Source of the DNA: Sphingobacteriaceae bacterium
Lineage (GTDB): Bacteria > Bacteroidota > Bacteroidia > B-17B0 > Aurantibacillaceae
Reading direction: 5' to 3'
Assembly: GCA_016705695.1 (NCBI GenBank)
Contig: JADJLA010000014.1
Location: 6,249 to 70,248 of the forward strand
DNA length: 64,000 bases
Position numbers and translations under genes: made by a program. Below, piece by piece: positions 7,874 to 17,924 of the stretch; within the stretch, counting starts at the first letter, position 1, and every line of letters starts with the position of its first letter. The notes beneath the pieces were generated by a model. It saw only the letters and a program-made list of their open reading frames with translations, did not search any database and had not been told where the DNA came from.

Positions 7874-10800
7874 ATGAGATCAATTTACACTACGCTGGTT
7901 TTACTTGCATTGTTTACGTTTTCAAACGCTCAAAATTGGGCCGAAATGATGCAACGTCCTGATGCTAATTTTTATCAAGTTCAGGCCGAATTTAATCAGT
8001 ATTGGCAAAATAAAGACATTAACGAAAAAGGAAAAGGATATAAAGCATTTAAACGCTGGGAACATTTTGTTGAGAGACGTTGTTACCCAAGTGGTGATCT
8101 TTCGCAATTAAATTTAACTGCAAAAAATTACCAAGAGTGGTTAGAAAATAACAGCAGTAATATTTATCAAAGCGCAAACAACCAAGGTAAATTTAGCAGC
8201 TCTAGCGCTATAATGGCCTCAAGTACTTGGACAGCAATTGGACCAATGGGTCCTATTAGCGGAAATGCGGGCGGACAACTTTTAAAATCGGGCCGTATCA
8301 ATTTCGTTTCTATTTCTCCTACTAATTCGAATGTTTTATTTGTTGGCGCGCCTTGTGGTGGTTTATGGAAATCGACTAATGGTGGAACAAGTTGGACAAC
8401 AAATACTGATAATTTACCTATTACCGGATTTGGAGATCATGCATTTGATCCTACAAATACAAACGTTATGTATGCCTCTACCGGCGATAGTGATACAGGC
8501 GATTCAAATTGTACAGGCGTATACAAATCAACTGATGGAGGTAACACCTGGATCCTTACAAGTTTAACTTTTCCGATTACAAGCGGTGTACATATACGTC
8601 GACTGATCGTTAACCCAACAAATCCATTAATTGTAATGGCGGTTGGCACTATGGGAATTCGTAGATCAACTGATGGAGGAACAACTTGGACATCGATTAG
8701 TACAACAAATACTTACGATATTGAATTTAAGCCCGGCGATGCAAATACAGTTTATGCTGCAGGTTCAACTTTTAGAAGATCAACTGACGGTGGTGTAACT
8801 TGGACTACAATAACCGGAGTTCCTGCATCAGGAACATCAAATCGTTTAGCAATTGCTGTTACACCGGCCAACGCAAATTTCGTTTACGTTCTTGCATCAA
8901 ATAGCGCAAACAATGGATTTCTTGGTTTTTTACAATCAACAAATTCTGGAGTTTCATTTAGCAACATTACTACGACTTTAAATCTAATGGGTTATTCTAA
9001 CACCGGAAATGATACCAACGGACAAGGCTGGTACGACCTTTGTATTGCTGCATCGCCAACAAATGCAACTGAAGTTGTGGTTGGTGGAGTAAATATTTGG
9101 CGCACAACAAACGCCGGTGCAAGTTGGGCAATTTATGGGCATTGGGTTGGAACCGGCGCTCCATTTGTTCATGCTGATCAACACGATCTTGAATACGCTT
9201 CTAATGGAACTTTATTCAATTCGAATGATGGAACGGTTTATCGTAGAACTGCAACAACATGGCAAGAAATTTCCGGCACAATGAATATTTCTCAGATATA
9301 CAAAATTGGTTTATCTGGCCAAACCGCAAATACTTGGATCACCGGCCATCAAGATAACGGAACCAGTAGTTGGAATGGCACTACATACACAGCAAGATTA
9401 GGTGGTGATGGCATGGATTGTTTTATTGATAGAACAAATAACAATAACATGTATGGTGAATATCAAAATGGTTCTTTTCAAAGATCAACAAATGGTGGTT
9501 TAAGTTGGTCGGGTTGTACAACGGGAATGTCGGGCGGAACAAATTGGGTAACCATTTGGAAACAAGATCCAACAGTTTCTACACGTTTATATGCCGGACG
9601 ACAAGATATGTTTGTTTCAAATAACTCCGCAACAAGTTGGACCATACTAGCAGCAATGCCTGCAACAGGGGCTATACGTGAGTTTGCAATTGCACCAAGT
9701 AACAATCAAGTGATCTATGTTTTAAAGACTGCGGGGATATATAAAACTATTAATGGTGGAACAAGCTGGACGACATTAACACTTCCTACTGGATTTACTT
9801 CACCTGAGTTTGTGTGTATAAGCCCAACTGATGCAAATAAAGTTTGGTTCGTATGCGGTAATTATTCAGCGGGGAATAAAGTTTTCTATTCTTCGAATGG
9901 CGGTACAACCTGGACCAATTGGAGTTCTAATTTGCCAAATATACCCGGTAACAGTTTAGTTTACGAAACAGGTTCGAGCGATCGTATTTATGTTGGAATG
10001 GATGCAGGGGTTTATTATCGCGATCCTTCAACTCCAAATTGGACCTTGTATAATATTGGTTTACCAAACACACCGGTATCGGATATGGAAACTTCGCCAG
10101 CTATGCCTGGAAAAATTGTTGCTGCAACATACGGACGCGGTGTATATGTAGTGGATTTTGCACCAAGCTCAATGCCTCCTGTAACTTCGTTTGCTTATAC
10201 AGGGGTATTATGTAGAGGGGTTGCGAAAGTATTTAATGATGTTTCAACTAATGGCCCAAGCAGTTGGAGTTGGAGTGTTACACCATCGGCAGGTGTAACT
10301 ATTAATACACCGGCGTCGCAAAGTCCAACTATTACATTTGCTAACGCAGGAAATTATACGGTGGCTATGACCGCATCTAATACAAGTGGCCCGGGTAATA
10401 CCTATACAATTGCCGTTACCGTAAATCCTAATCCAACAGTTACCATTGCTTCATCGGCCAATACTATTTGTGCTGGATCTCCTGTAACATTTACAGCTAG
10501 TGGCGCAAGTACATATGCATGGGCTTGTCCTACTTCTTCAGTTTGTACATATTTCCCTGCAAGCACAACTACCTATACATTTATGGGTACAAGTGTAGCA
10601 GGATGTACAGGTGTTGGATCACGAAGTGTAGTTGTTCAACCAAGCATTACAGTAAATACTTCTGCAACAAGTACAACTATTTGCGGACCTCAATCGGTTA
10701 CATTAAGCGCAACTGGTGCAACATCGTATACTTGGCAACCCGGAAATTTAACCGGAAGTTCAATTGTTGTTAGTCCGGCTTCAACAACAAATTATACAGT

Positions 10801-11326
10801 CACCGGAACAAGTGGTTTGTGTAGCAATTCAAAAATACAAAGTGTTACTGTTGGAACTAGTATCGCTGTAAGTGCTGCCGCGTCAAATTCTACAATTTGC
10901 GGAACCCAACCAGTAACATTAACAGCTGCAGGCGCTGCAACATATACATGGCAACCCGGAAATTTAAATGGGAACTCAATTGTTGTAAATCCAAGCTCTA
11001 GTACAATATATACTGTAAATGGAACTAGCGGATCATGTAATGGTTCCAACTTAGTGTCTATTACAGTGAATCAAAACCCAATAGTTTCGGCTACAACATC
11101 TAGTTCGTTGATCTGTGCTGGAACAGCGGCTACCATATTTGCTACCGGCGCAAGCACCTATTCATGGAGCACAGGCCCAACCACATCAAGTATTGTTGTA
11201 TTCCCGGTATTAAGTACAACTTACGCCGTTACAGGATACAGTAATGGCTGTTCAACTACATATACTTTAGTTCAAAATGTAGCATGGTGTACAGGCGTGA
11301 GCGAATATAATTCAGGCGCGGATTAG
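7874..11326 (+). CDS. Secreted BNR/sortilin-like repeat protein with PKD and Ig-like domains, T9SS signal lost
   Basis: A 1150-residue protein with a signal peptide (MRSIYTTLVLLALFTFSNAQ). Residues about 110-760 form a beta-propeller with many Asp-box-type repeats (STNGGTSWT, STDGGNTW, STDGGTTWT), as in sortilin/VPS10 and sialidase-type proteins. A PKD domain (about 770-855) and several Ser/Thr-rich Ig-like repeats (TSYTWQPGNL, ATYTWQPGNL) follow. Such proteins normally end in a T9SS C-terminal domain. Here the chain stops at WCTGVSEYNSGAD, just where that domain should begin, and a short out-of-frame remnant of its end lies immediately downstream. As written, the protein should not be exported by T9SS. 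Substrate unknown. Confidence 0.85.
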   Translation: MRSIYTTLVLLALFTFSNAQNWAEMMQRPDANFYQVQAEFNQYWQNKDINEKGKGYKAFKRWEHFVERRCYPSGDLSQLNLTAKNYQEWLENNSSNIYQSANNQGKFSSSSAIMASSTWTAIGPMGPISGNAGGQLLKSGRINFVSISPTNSNVLFVGAPCGGLWKSTNGGTSWTTNTDNLPITGFGDHAFDPTNTNVMYASTGDSDTGDSNCTGVYKSTDGGNTWILTSLTFPITSGVHIRRLIVNPTNPLIVMAVGTMGIRRSTDGGTTWTSISTTNTYDIEFKPGDANTVYAAGSTFRRSTDGGVTWTTITGVPASGTSNRLAIAVTPANANFVYVLASNSANNGFLGFLQSTNSGVSFSNITTTLNLMGYSNTGNDTNGQGWYDLCIAASPTNATEVVVGGVNIWRTTNAGASWAIYGHWVGTGAPFVHADQHDLEYASNGTLFNSNDGTVYRRTATTWQEISGTMNISQIYKIGLSGQTANTWITGHQDNGTSSWNGTTYTARLGGDGMDCFIDRTNNNNMYGEYQNGSFQRSTNGGLSWSGCTTGMSGGTNWVTIWKQDPTVSTRLYAGRQDMFVSNNSATSWTILAAMPATGAIREFAIAPSNNQVIYVLKTAGIYKTINGGTSWTTLTLPTGFTSPEFVCISPTDANKVWFVCGNYSAGNKVFYSSNGGTTWTNWSSNLPNIPGNSLVYETGSSDRIYVGMDAGVYYRDPSTPNWTLYNIGLPNTPVSDMETSPAMPGKIVAATYGRGVYVVDFAPSSMPPVTSFAYTGVLCRGVAKVFNDVSTNGPSSWSWSVTPSAGVTINTPASQSPTITFANAGNYTVAMTASNTSGPGNTYTIAVTVNPNPTVTIASSANTICAGSPVTFTASGASTYAWACPTSSVCTYFPASTTTYTFMGTSVAGCTGVGSRSVVVQPSITVNTSATSTTICGPQSVTLSATGATSYTWQPGNLTGSSIVVSPASTTNYTVTGTSGLCSNSKIQSVTVGTSIAVSAAASNSTICGTQPVTLTAAGAATYTWQPGNLNGNSIVVNPSSSTIYTVNGTSGSCNGSNLVSITVNQNPIVSATTSSSLICAGTAATIFATGASTYSWSTGPTTSSIVVFPVLSTTYAVTGYSNGCSTTYTLVQNVAWCTGVSEYNSGAD

Positions 11327-11367
11327 GTGAGAGCGGAATAAAAACTCTGAGAGTAGTAAAAGAATAA
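11323..11367 (+). pseudogene. Residual end of a T9SS sorting domain, out of frame
   Basis: Directly after the stop of the BNR protein another frame reads GESGIKTLRVVKE and then TAA. This resembles the final strand of T9SS C-terminal domains, compare KVLKLVRN in the next gene. About 60 residues that should separate it from the preceding Ig-like repeat are absent, so an internal deletion with frame change is the simplest reading. Confidence 0.6.
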
Positions 11368-11383
11368 AATAAATATTTAAAAG

Positions 11384-11416
11384 AAAGCCCTCTCGTTACA
11401 TCGGGAGGGCTTTTTT
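11384..11416 (+). terminator. Intrinsic terminator after the BNR protein gene
   Basis: AAAGCCCTC and GAGGGCTTT form a stem with a 12-base loop and are followed by a T-rich tract. Confidence 0.85.
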
Positions 11417-11444
11417 GTTTTATATTAGTATCATAATTGATCAC

Positions 11445-12860
11445 ATGAAAAAAATTTACTTCGCAGCTTTTTTAAGCTTATTTATTTTTAACGCATATTC
11501 CCAGCAAGCTTTCTGGACAGAAACATTTGGAACGGGATGCAACAGTGGGCAGGGCGCAAGTGTTGTTGCAACTCCTTCTAACGGCGCTTGGGCAATTACT
11601 TCATTTTCTTTGCCTTTTATGAACGGGCCTGATGCCAACGAATGGTTCATTAGTTCTTCGGAGCAAGGGCAGCCGGTTAATATTTGCGGGGGTATTACTT
11701 GCGGAGGATCCAACAATCGAACGTTGCATATTGGAAGACATGTTCTTTTTCCAACGCCTATCATTGATGTTGGGGCATCCTATTTTGGTGGTCCAATATC
11801 ATATACCAATAAACGTGTGGAAACTCCGGTGATCGATTGTTCCGGAAAAAAATTCATTCAATTAAGTTTTACTTATATTCAAGGGGGAATTCCCGGAAAT
11901 GATTTTTGCGATATAGAATATTCGGGTGATGGTGGCGCTACTTGGAATTTTTTAACTACGATGGCGCAAACAAATAATTCAACCTGTGGCTTACAAGGCT
12001 TGTGGTCGTTTTACAGCGTTGGATTACCCGCTGCCTTATCGAATAACAATAATGTAAAATTAGGTTTTCATTGGTATAGTAACGATGCAACAGGTGGGAG
12101 TCCGAGTGTTGCTATTGATGAGATGCGACTATCGGAAGCAACCGGGTTCATATCTTCACCGGTGGATTGTGCAACCCCTACAGCAAGTGTAGTGATCACA
12201 AACACTGCCATTGGAAATACAAGTTTTACATGGGCATCCGTGCCTGCTGTTAATTTTTCGGCAGTTAATGGGGGTTCAGCAAACGTTACGTTTCCTGCTA
12301 TGGGTACATATTCTCTTTATTGTTACGGCAGCTCTGCATCAAGTGTAGCAGCTACATCAACAGCCGAAATTGTGAGCATCGTAGATTTTGTAAGCACTAA
12401 TTCAGTTAGCATTGCCAGTTCAAACTCTTTGATATGTGAAGGGAGCACCGCCATTTTAACAGCTAGCGGTGCTAGTTCTTATACATGGAATACCTCTTCT
12501 AACTCTACAAGTATAGTTGTATCGCCAAGTGTAAACACGCAGTATGTTGTTACTGGCGTAATTGGCGCATGTATCTCCACATTCTCATTTACTCAGTTGG
12601 TTGACCCATGTACCGCCATGTCAGAATCAACCCATTCAAATGAATTCGCTGCTTTTCCAAATCCATTCAGCAGCGAATTAAATTTTGCTTCAAATGACGA
12701 AATTGAAATTTGTATTACAAATATAGTTGGGCATATTGTAAAGAAATCCGTATTCCATCGTAAAGGCTCTATTGATACTTCAGAATTTCCAAATGGCATT
12801 TATTATGTTTCATTTAAAACAGAAAAAGAAACAAAAGTGCTTAAGCTGGTGAGAAATTGA
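11445..12860 (+). CDS. T9SS type A sorting domain-containing secreted protein
   Basis: A 471-residue exported protein. I use the ATG at 11445 because it gives a standard signal peptide (MKKIYFAAFLSLFIFNAYSQ). The N-terminal 220 residues look like a jelly-roll (MAM/lectin-like) domain, including the typical IEYSGDGGATWNFL. Two Ig-like segments follow, the second with SASNTYTW-like repeats close to those in the neighbouring BNR protein. An intact T9SS type A C-terminal domain (about 395-471) carries FAAFPNPFSSELNF and FPNGIYYVSFKTEKETKVLKLVRN-like features. It is probably an outer-surface adhesin or binding protein. Confidence 0.85.
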   Translation: MKKIYFAAFLSLFIFNAYSQQAFWTETFGTGCNSGQGASVVATPSNGAWAITSFSLPFMNGPDANEWFISSSEQGQPVNICGGITCGGSNNRTLHIGRHVLFPTPIIDVGASYFGGPISYTNKRVETPVIDCSGKKFIQLSFTYIQGGIPGNDFCDIEYSGDGGATWNFLTTMAQTNNSTCGLQGLWSFYSVGLPAALSNNNNVKLGFHWYSNDATGGSPSVAIDEMRLSEATGFISSPVDCATPTASVVITNTAIGNTSFTWASVPAVNFSAVNGGSANVTFPAMGTYSLYCYGSSASSVAATSTAEIVSIVDFVSTNSVSIASSNSLICEGSTAILTASGASSYTWNTSSNSTSIVVSPSVNTQYVVTGVIGACISTFSFTQLVDPCTAMSESTHSNEFAAFPNPFSSELNFASNDEIEICITNIVGHIVKKSVFHRKGSIDTSEFPNGIYYVSFKTEKETKVLKLVRN

Positions 12861-12880
12861 TAAACCAATTAATCAAAATA

Positions 12881-12911
12881 AAAAACCCTCACAATGATCG
12901 TGAGGGTTTTT
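12881..12911. terminator. Bidirectional intrinsic terminator
   Basis: AAAACCCTCA and TGAGGGTTTT pair around a nine-base loop with A and T tracts on either side. It separates two converging genes and can serve both. Confidence 0.88.
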
Positions 12912-12937
12912 TTATGTTCATATATTTAAAACAGATC

Positions 12938-15900
12938 TTAATTGATCACGATCTTTTTTGTTGTGCTTTTACCATCTTTTGTAATTACAACAAAATAAAC
13001 GCCTGCACTTAATTGCGACGAATCATAATTGAATGTTGTTTCATTTCCTATTTTATGAGATGAAACAACGCTTCCTAAAACCGTCATCACTTTAACTTCG
13101 GAGAACTCTAAACCACTTCCATTCATTACAAAATTATGATGTGCGGGATTTGGAAATATATTTACATAAGTTCCATTGCTTTGTTCGATCACTGATGTTG
13201 TAGGAAAGGTTGTGAAGCTATATTCAATATACGCACCAAAATCCGATTGAAGTGTTTTTAAGATATTTCCGGCTGCGTCTTTAAAGCGAAGATATCCGGT
13301 TCCTTGCGCTGAATTTGCCCACCAATTCAAACCATCCATGCCTGCGTCAGTTAACACTAAACGATAACAACCTGTTAACACATAAGGATCTTCGTAAATG
13401 GTAACAGCGGTTGTTCCGGTTCTTGATGCCACCACATTTCCATTGTCGTCGTAAATTTTATACGTGTTATGTGAGGCATAATTATTCGACTTGAATTCTA
13501 CCTTAAAATTATCGGGCAGTTGATCGGCTTTATTAAATGGCGATTGATATTTATTATTGAACACATAATCATCCACTACATTGTTCACCTTTTTGATCTC
13601 CGCATAAAAAATATTATTTGTTGGTTGCAGAGCACTTAGCCATAAACCACCTATTGGTAATTTAATGGTAACCGTATCTAAAAATGCTAAGGTGCCCGTC
13701 CAGGTATATGTTTGCGGTGTAGCGCTATTATTCAACCAATAATTAAATTCTATACTTGATATAGAAGTTGAACCTGTGTTTTGCACAACTAATTTTGGAT
13801 TAGAACACATGGCATTTTGGCGTATATAAGAAATTTTATTGCTTGGTTCTTTCACATCCAAAATAGAAGCGTCCAATGAAAAGTTAGCTCCACCGTATGT
13901 CACCAACTGATGCGCTTCTTGATATCTATAATCTCCACTTGCTACCGAAGGATTTGAACAATTATAATCTAATGTAACTGTACTACCTGGTGTAACGTAT
14001 GGAGTAACATAATATTCTTTTAAAATACTAGTTTCACCAGGGCACCAACCTTGACGATCATATAACCATGTTCCTCCTTGAGGGAAAACAGGAATATCAG
14101 AACATTTTTTTGTAATGAACCAAGAGAATTCGTTTGCTCCACCATTTACATTTAATGAGTGCGTTACTTGCCCGCCATTTTGGTGAAATTCTCCTTCAGC
14201 ACCATGCCCGGTAATTGAGCTACGTATTTTAAACTGTTTACCTGCAGCTAAAGTTGAGAAGGTTGTTGGCGGATAAAAACTTTGGTTATTAATACTTCCA
14301 ATGCTTGGTGCTCCTGTTCGATTTGTTCCTTGCCACAGCTGGTTAAATTCTAAAACAGTTCGTGGTGGAGTACCTACAATAAAATAAAAATCAATATCCA
14401 TCTGCTCCTGATATTGTCCGCCTAAGGTCATTACCATGCGTTTTCCATTCTGTAAAATTGGAGCGAAATCTGTTACATCATAATACCACGACTTTCCATT
14501 AACTCCTAAACTCAATCCTTTGCCGTAAGGTGTTACAAACGATACTATCTCGTTGTAGAAAGGATATCTTTCAAAGTAATTCAAATTTGTAACAACTAAT
14601 GTTCCGCTTGGCGTAACTGCAATTGTTCCGGTTAAAACATTATTATTATCTCCATCATAAATATTTGATGGAACTGCTTGAAACGAATTGCTAGTTGAAA
14701 CAAGAACAACGGCATCATGTGCCATTGGAGTAACTGTTGAATTATCTGTGATCGAATACGATTGGATCACATGAGGCGCGCGCGCTACCGAATCGCGAAC
14801 GGTTACTGTATTTGATGTTGTTGAATAGGTTCCTTTAAAAAACACAACATTAGGACGAATACTTGTTTCGTAGAACATACGGTTTAATTTATCGCCACGA
14901 TCGTAAGTCCATTGCAAATTAACTCCGGCTGATGTGAGTGCGTTTTTACTATCGTTCAATGTTTGTCCGCTACCCTCACCCATTTTATAATACGCTAATA
15001 GATTTACATAAAACGGATGTGTGGCATCAATTGGTTTGTTCATCCAGTTTTGTATATCTACCAAAGTTAATTCCTTATTCCAAATGGTTAGTTCATTTAT
15101 TTTTCCTTTGTAATTATTAGAAAGATTTTGATCCTTTCCTAATATCAAATTCAACAGCGACATTGTTTTTGTTTTTGCAGTTCCCGAATGCCAAAGTGCT
15201 CCGTTCAAATAAATTCGCATATTGCCTGTTGTAGCATTTTTTGTGAATGTCCAGTGATTCCACTGACCGCCAATTTCGGTTACTGTTGCCCCTTTGTTAA
15301 TGCGATCAAAATTACCTGACGAAAATCCAGCATCAAAATACATGCTATTATCACTCCATGGGAAGTGAATATTAAGACTGCGGTCATTAGGCGTATTTGC
15401 CCAACCATACATAAGAGATGTGTTAGCCGGTAACAAAGAAGCTGTGCCATAGGCCCACAAACTCACCGTTAATTCGTTATTGATACTTGTTAAACTTGAA
15501 GTATTGATAACAGCATGACCAAATTTACCAAGATCAATAGCGTAATTATTATTACTGTACAGTGCTAAATTAGAAGCATAACTTAAACCATTGAACACAA
15601 TTGGATTTGTAGGAACAGTATTCGTGAACGAAAAATCAACCAACACATTGCTTGTTCCGTCCCAATTGAATGGCGTATAAAATTGAATGCGATTATTTCC
15701 ATTCACAAAATTATAATTCTGATTATACACTTGTGTAAATCCTGTTAGCGTAGTTGTATTAGAAGTAAGAACCGTAGTAGTTGCACTTACGTGTTGCATT
15801 TTTACTCTAAAGAAATTTACAACACCACCTGCATTGGCTACATTTAAAATAAAGCCGTCAATTGGTCCTGCGGTTAAACCAGCCGCCGTTAATTCAGATG

Positions 15901-16444
15901 CCTTTACTAAAATTTGTGAGCGACCTGAAGCTTCGTTTGCCTTTAAAAAATTAGGGGTTGCTGTACTTCCATTACCGATCGTAAATAATGTTTCAGAAAT
16001 GATAGAATTCAAAACAACATTGGTTTGTGCAAAATCGTAATAATCATACAAGGTTTGATTTGAGTACGGAAATGTTGTAGGTGTATAATTTGAGATCAAA
16101 TGATTAGGCGCTGTCTTTGCCACCTTTTCAATTTTTGATGAATCAACAATGTATGTATTGCACGAATAATCCCACTCACCACAACCTTGGTTTGGTAGTG
16201 ATTGAGTTGAAACTAAATTATTTTTACAGCGCATATTATATTTCATGATGATCTTCTCGAACGTTTGCGAATTGTTCGGAAAGTTGATCATGGTATCACG
16301 TGAAGTACTTCCATACTTGAAAGTTTTTACGATGATAGTGTCGCCAATAGCACTTTGTGCTGCACTCTGCGATACTACATTGGTTATTAAACTCAAAAAA
16401 AGCGCTAATACTAGGCCTACACGTACTTTCATTGTATTTTTCAT
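12938..16444 (-). CDS. Secreted PNGase F-like protein with LamG domain and T9SS signal
   Basis: A 1168-residue exported protein. After the signal peptide (ending near NVVSQ) the N-terminal region contains GCGEWDYSCNTYIVD, a hallmark of peptide-N-glycosidase F-type proteins, which cleave N-glycans from glycoproteins. A LamG/concanavalin-like domain (roughly residues 285-505, with LTVSLWAYG, GQWNHWTFTKN and KGKINELTIWNKEL) is inserted before the PNGase F-like core (about 540-900, with VLEFNQLW, GHGAEGEFHQNGG and YDRQGWCPGE). A T9SS type A domain closes the chain (IFPNPAHHNFVMNG, LSAGVYFVVI). It likely degrades or binds glycoproteins at the cell surface; catalytic residues were not individually verified. 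Confidence 0.85.
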   Translation of the reverse strand: MKNTMKVRVGLVLALFLSLITNVVSQSAAQSAIGDTIIVKTFKYGSTSRDTMINFPNNSQTFEKIIMKYNMRCKNNLVSTQSLPNQGCGEWDYSCNTYIVDSSKIEKVAKTAPNHLISNYTPTTFPYSNQTLYDYYDFAQTNVVLNSIISETLFTIGNGSTATPNFLKANEASGRSQILVKASELTAAGLTAGPIDGFILNVANAGGVVNFFRVKMQHVSATTTVLTSNTTTLTGFTQVYNQNYNFVNGNNRIQFYTPFNWDGTSNVLVDFSFTNTVPTNPIVFNGLSYASNLALYSNNNYAIDLGKFGHAVINTSSLTSINNELTVSLWAYGTASLLPANTSLMYGWANTPNDRSLNIHFPWSDNSMYFDAGFSSGNFDRINKGATVTEIGGQWNHWTFTKNATTGNMRIYLNGALWHSGTAKTKTMSLLNLILGKDQNLSNNYKGKINELTIWNKELTLVDIQNWMNKPIDATHPFYVNLLAYYKMGEGSGQTLNDSKNALTSAGVNLQWTYDRGDKLNRMFYETSIRPNVVFFKGTYSTTSNTVTVRDSVARAPHVIQSYSITDNSTVTPMAHDAVVLVSTSNSFQAVPSNIYDGDNNNVLTGTIAVTPSGTLVVTNLNYFERYPFYNEIVSFVTPYGKGLSLGVNGKSWYYDVTDFAPILQNGKRMVMTLGGQYQEQMDIDFYFIVGTPPRTVLEFNQLWQGTNRTGAPSIGSINNQSFYPPTTFSTLAAGKQFKIRSSITGHGAEGEFHQNGGQVTHSLNVNGGANEFSWFITKKCSDIPVFPQGGTWLYDRQGWCPGETSILKEYYVTPYVTPGSTVTLDYNCSNPSVASGDYRYQEAHQLVTYGGANFSLDASILDVKEPSNKISYIRQNAMCSNPKLVVQNTGSTSISSIEFNYWLNNSATPQTYTWTGTLAFLDTVTIKLPIGGLWLSALQPTNNIFYAEIKKVNNVVDDYVFNNKYQSPFNKADQLPDNFKVEFKSNNYASHNTYKIYDDNGNVVASRTGTTAVTIYEDPYVLTGCYRLVLTDAGMDGLNWWANSAQGTGYLRFKDAAGNILKTLQSDFGAYIEYSFTTFPTTSVIEQSNGTYVNIFPNPAHHNFVMNGSGLEFSEVKVMTVLGSVVSSHKIGNETTFNYDSSQLSAGVYFVVITKDGKSTTKKIVIN

Positions 16445-16577
16445 TTTTACTAAAACGTTTTAATATTATAGTAAAAATAGACCATTTCTGTAAAACGGCC
16501 AATTAATTCATAAAAAATCAGGGTAAAGTTCCAGTAAAGCTACTCTATAAGCTTTGTTATCATTTATATAAACGATT

Positions 16578-17828
16578 TTAGGACAGGGAGATCGTGCCCG
16601 CGGCAACAGTATTATTTGTATTCTCGTTTATTAAAATAAATGAACCCGTATGGCGATTTTCTTCATACGCATCAAAGCTAATTGGCTCCGCAGTTTTAAT
16701 GAACACTTTGCAAATATCATTCAATTTCATTCCGCCATCGCTTTCTAATTGTTTGAACGAATGAATATCGATCTTGCCAACAATGTCTTTAACTATTGCT
16801 TTAGTTCTGAAACTGTTTTGTTGTAAAATTAATTTTTGCCCCGGCTGAAATGCATTATTGTCCATCCAACAAATAGTGGCATTTACTTCCCTTTCGGTTT
16901 GTGGTGTTTCGCTAACTTTTACAATTGAACTTCCTCTGCTAATATCCACGTCATCTTTTAAATGAATGATCACAGGGTCTAAGGCATTGGCCACTTCAAT
17001 TTCTGCTTGATGTTTTTCTAATTTCTCGATGGTTGTTTCAATGTTGCTTGGAAGAACTAAAACCTTATCTCCCTTTTTGTACGTGCCACTTAATATTTTT
17101 CCGGCATAACCCCGATAATCGTGCAAGTGGTTTGTTTGTGGACGAATAACATATTGCACTTGAAAACGTGAAGCTCCATCTGAATTTACAACATCTATTT
17201 TTACGTTCTCTAAAAATTGCATTAAGGTTTCGCCCTTATACCAATTCATATTCGATGAACGTTCTACAACATTATCACCGGCCAATGCACTTGCAGGAAT
17301 AAATGAGGTCTGTTTCAAATTTAATGGTTGTGCAAATTCTTTGTAATCATTTACAATTTCATTAAATCTCTCTTCTGAATAATTCACAAGATCCATTTTA
17401 TTAATGCACACTAATACATGAGGAATTCCTAAAATAGAGGAAATAATACTATGACGTTTTGTTTGATCGGTAATTCCATTTCTTGCATCCACCAAAATTA
17501 TTGCGAGGTCAGCGTTAGAAGCTCCGGTGAACATATTGCGTGTATATTGAATATGACCCGGCGTATCGGCAATAATGAATTTACGTTTATCGGTTGTAAA
17601 ATATTTATACGCTACATCAATCGTAATTCCTTGCTCACGCTCTGCACGTAAACCATCGGTTAATAAAGCTAAGTCGATGCCGGTATCTATTCCGGAAGTT
17701 TTGCTTTGTTTTGTAAGTGTTTCAATAATATCTGTTGATATCGACTTGCTATCAAATAATAAACGTCCTATCAATGTACTTTTGCCATCGTCAACGTTTC
17801 CTGCTGTAAAAAATCTTAATAATTCCAT
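16578..17828 (-). CDS. cysN: Sulfate adenylyltransferase subunit 1 (GTPase subunit)
   Basis: A 416-residue large subunit of ATP sulfurylase. It couples GTP hydrolysis to the formation of adenosine 5'-phosphosulfate (APS) by CysD. The GTPase motifs are clear: GNVDDGKST (P-loop, residues 10-18), the effector region ITIDVAYKYF, DTPGH, and NKMD. EF-Tu-like beta-barrels follow. No APS kinase (CysC) domain is fused, consistent with direct APS reduction by the CysH nearby. It is the last gene of the sulfur operon; the stop is followed by about 130 bases of AT-rich sequence. Confidence 0.96.
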   Translation of the reverse strand: MELLRFFTAGNVDDGKSTLIGRLLFDSKSISTDIIETLTKQSKTSGIDTGIDLALLTDGLRAEREQGITIDVAYKYFTTDKRKFIIADTPGHIQYTRNMFTGASNADLAIILVDARNGITDQTKRHSIISSILGIPHVLVCINKMDLVNYSEERFNEIVNDYKEFAQPLNLKQTSFIPASALAGDNVVERSSNMNWYKGETLMQFLENVKIDVVNSDGASRFQVQYVIRPQTNHLHDYRGYAGKILSGTYKKGDKVLVLPSNIETTIEKLEKHQAEIEVANALDPVIIHLKDDVDISRGSSIVKVSETPQTEREVNATICWMDNNAFQPGQKLILQQNSFRTKAIVKDIVGKIDIHSFKQLESDGGMKLNDICKVFIKTAEPISFDAYEENRHTGSFILINENTNNTVAAGTISLS

Positions 17829-17835
17829 GCTTTTA

Positions 17836-17923
17836 AATATGAGTTATGATTGATGAATTATGAGTTGTTTTATGATTTAAAAAGACGAATTATTCATTCA
17901 TAACTCATCATTCATAAATCATA
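17836..17923. repeat. Inverted/direct AT-rich repeat between cysD and cysN
   Basis: ATGAGTTATGA-type words on the left are answered by TCATAACTCAT-type words on the right. A 21-base word (17897-17917) recurs exactly in the gap between cysH and cysD (18847-18867). No gene is present. It may form an RNA hairpin inside the operon transcript. Confidence 0.55.
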
Positions 17924-17924
17924 A

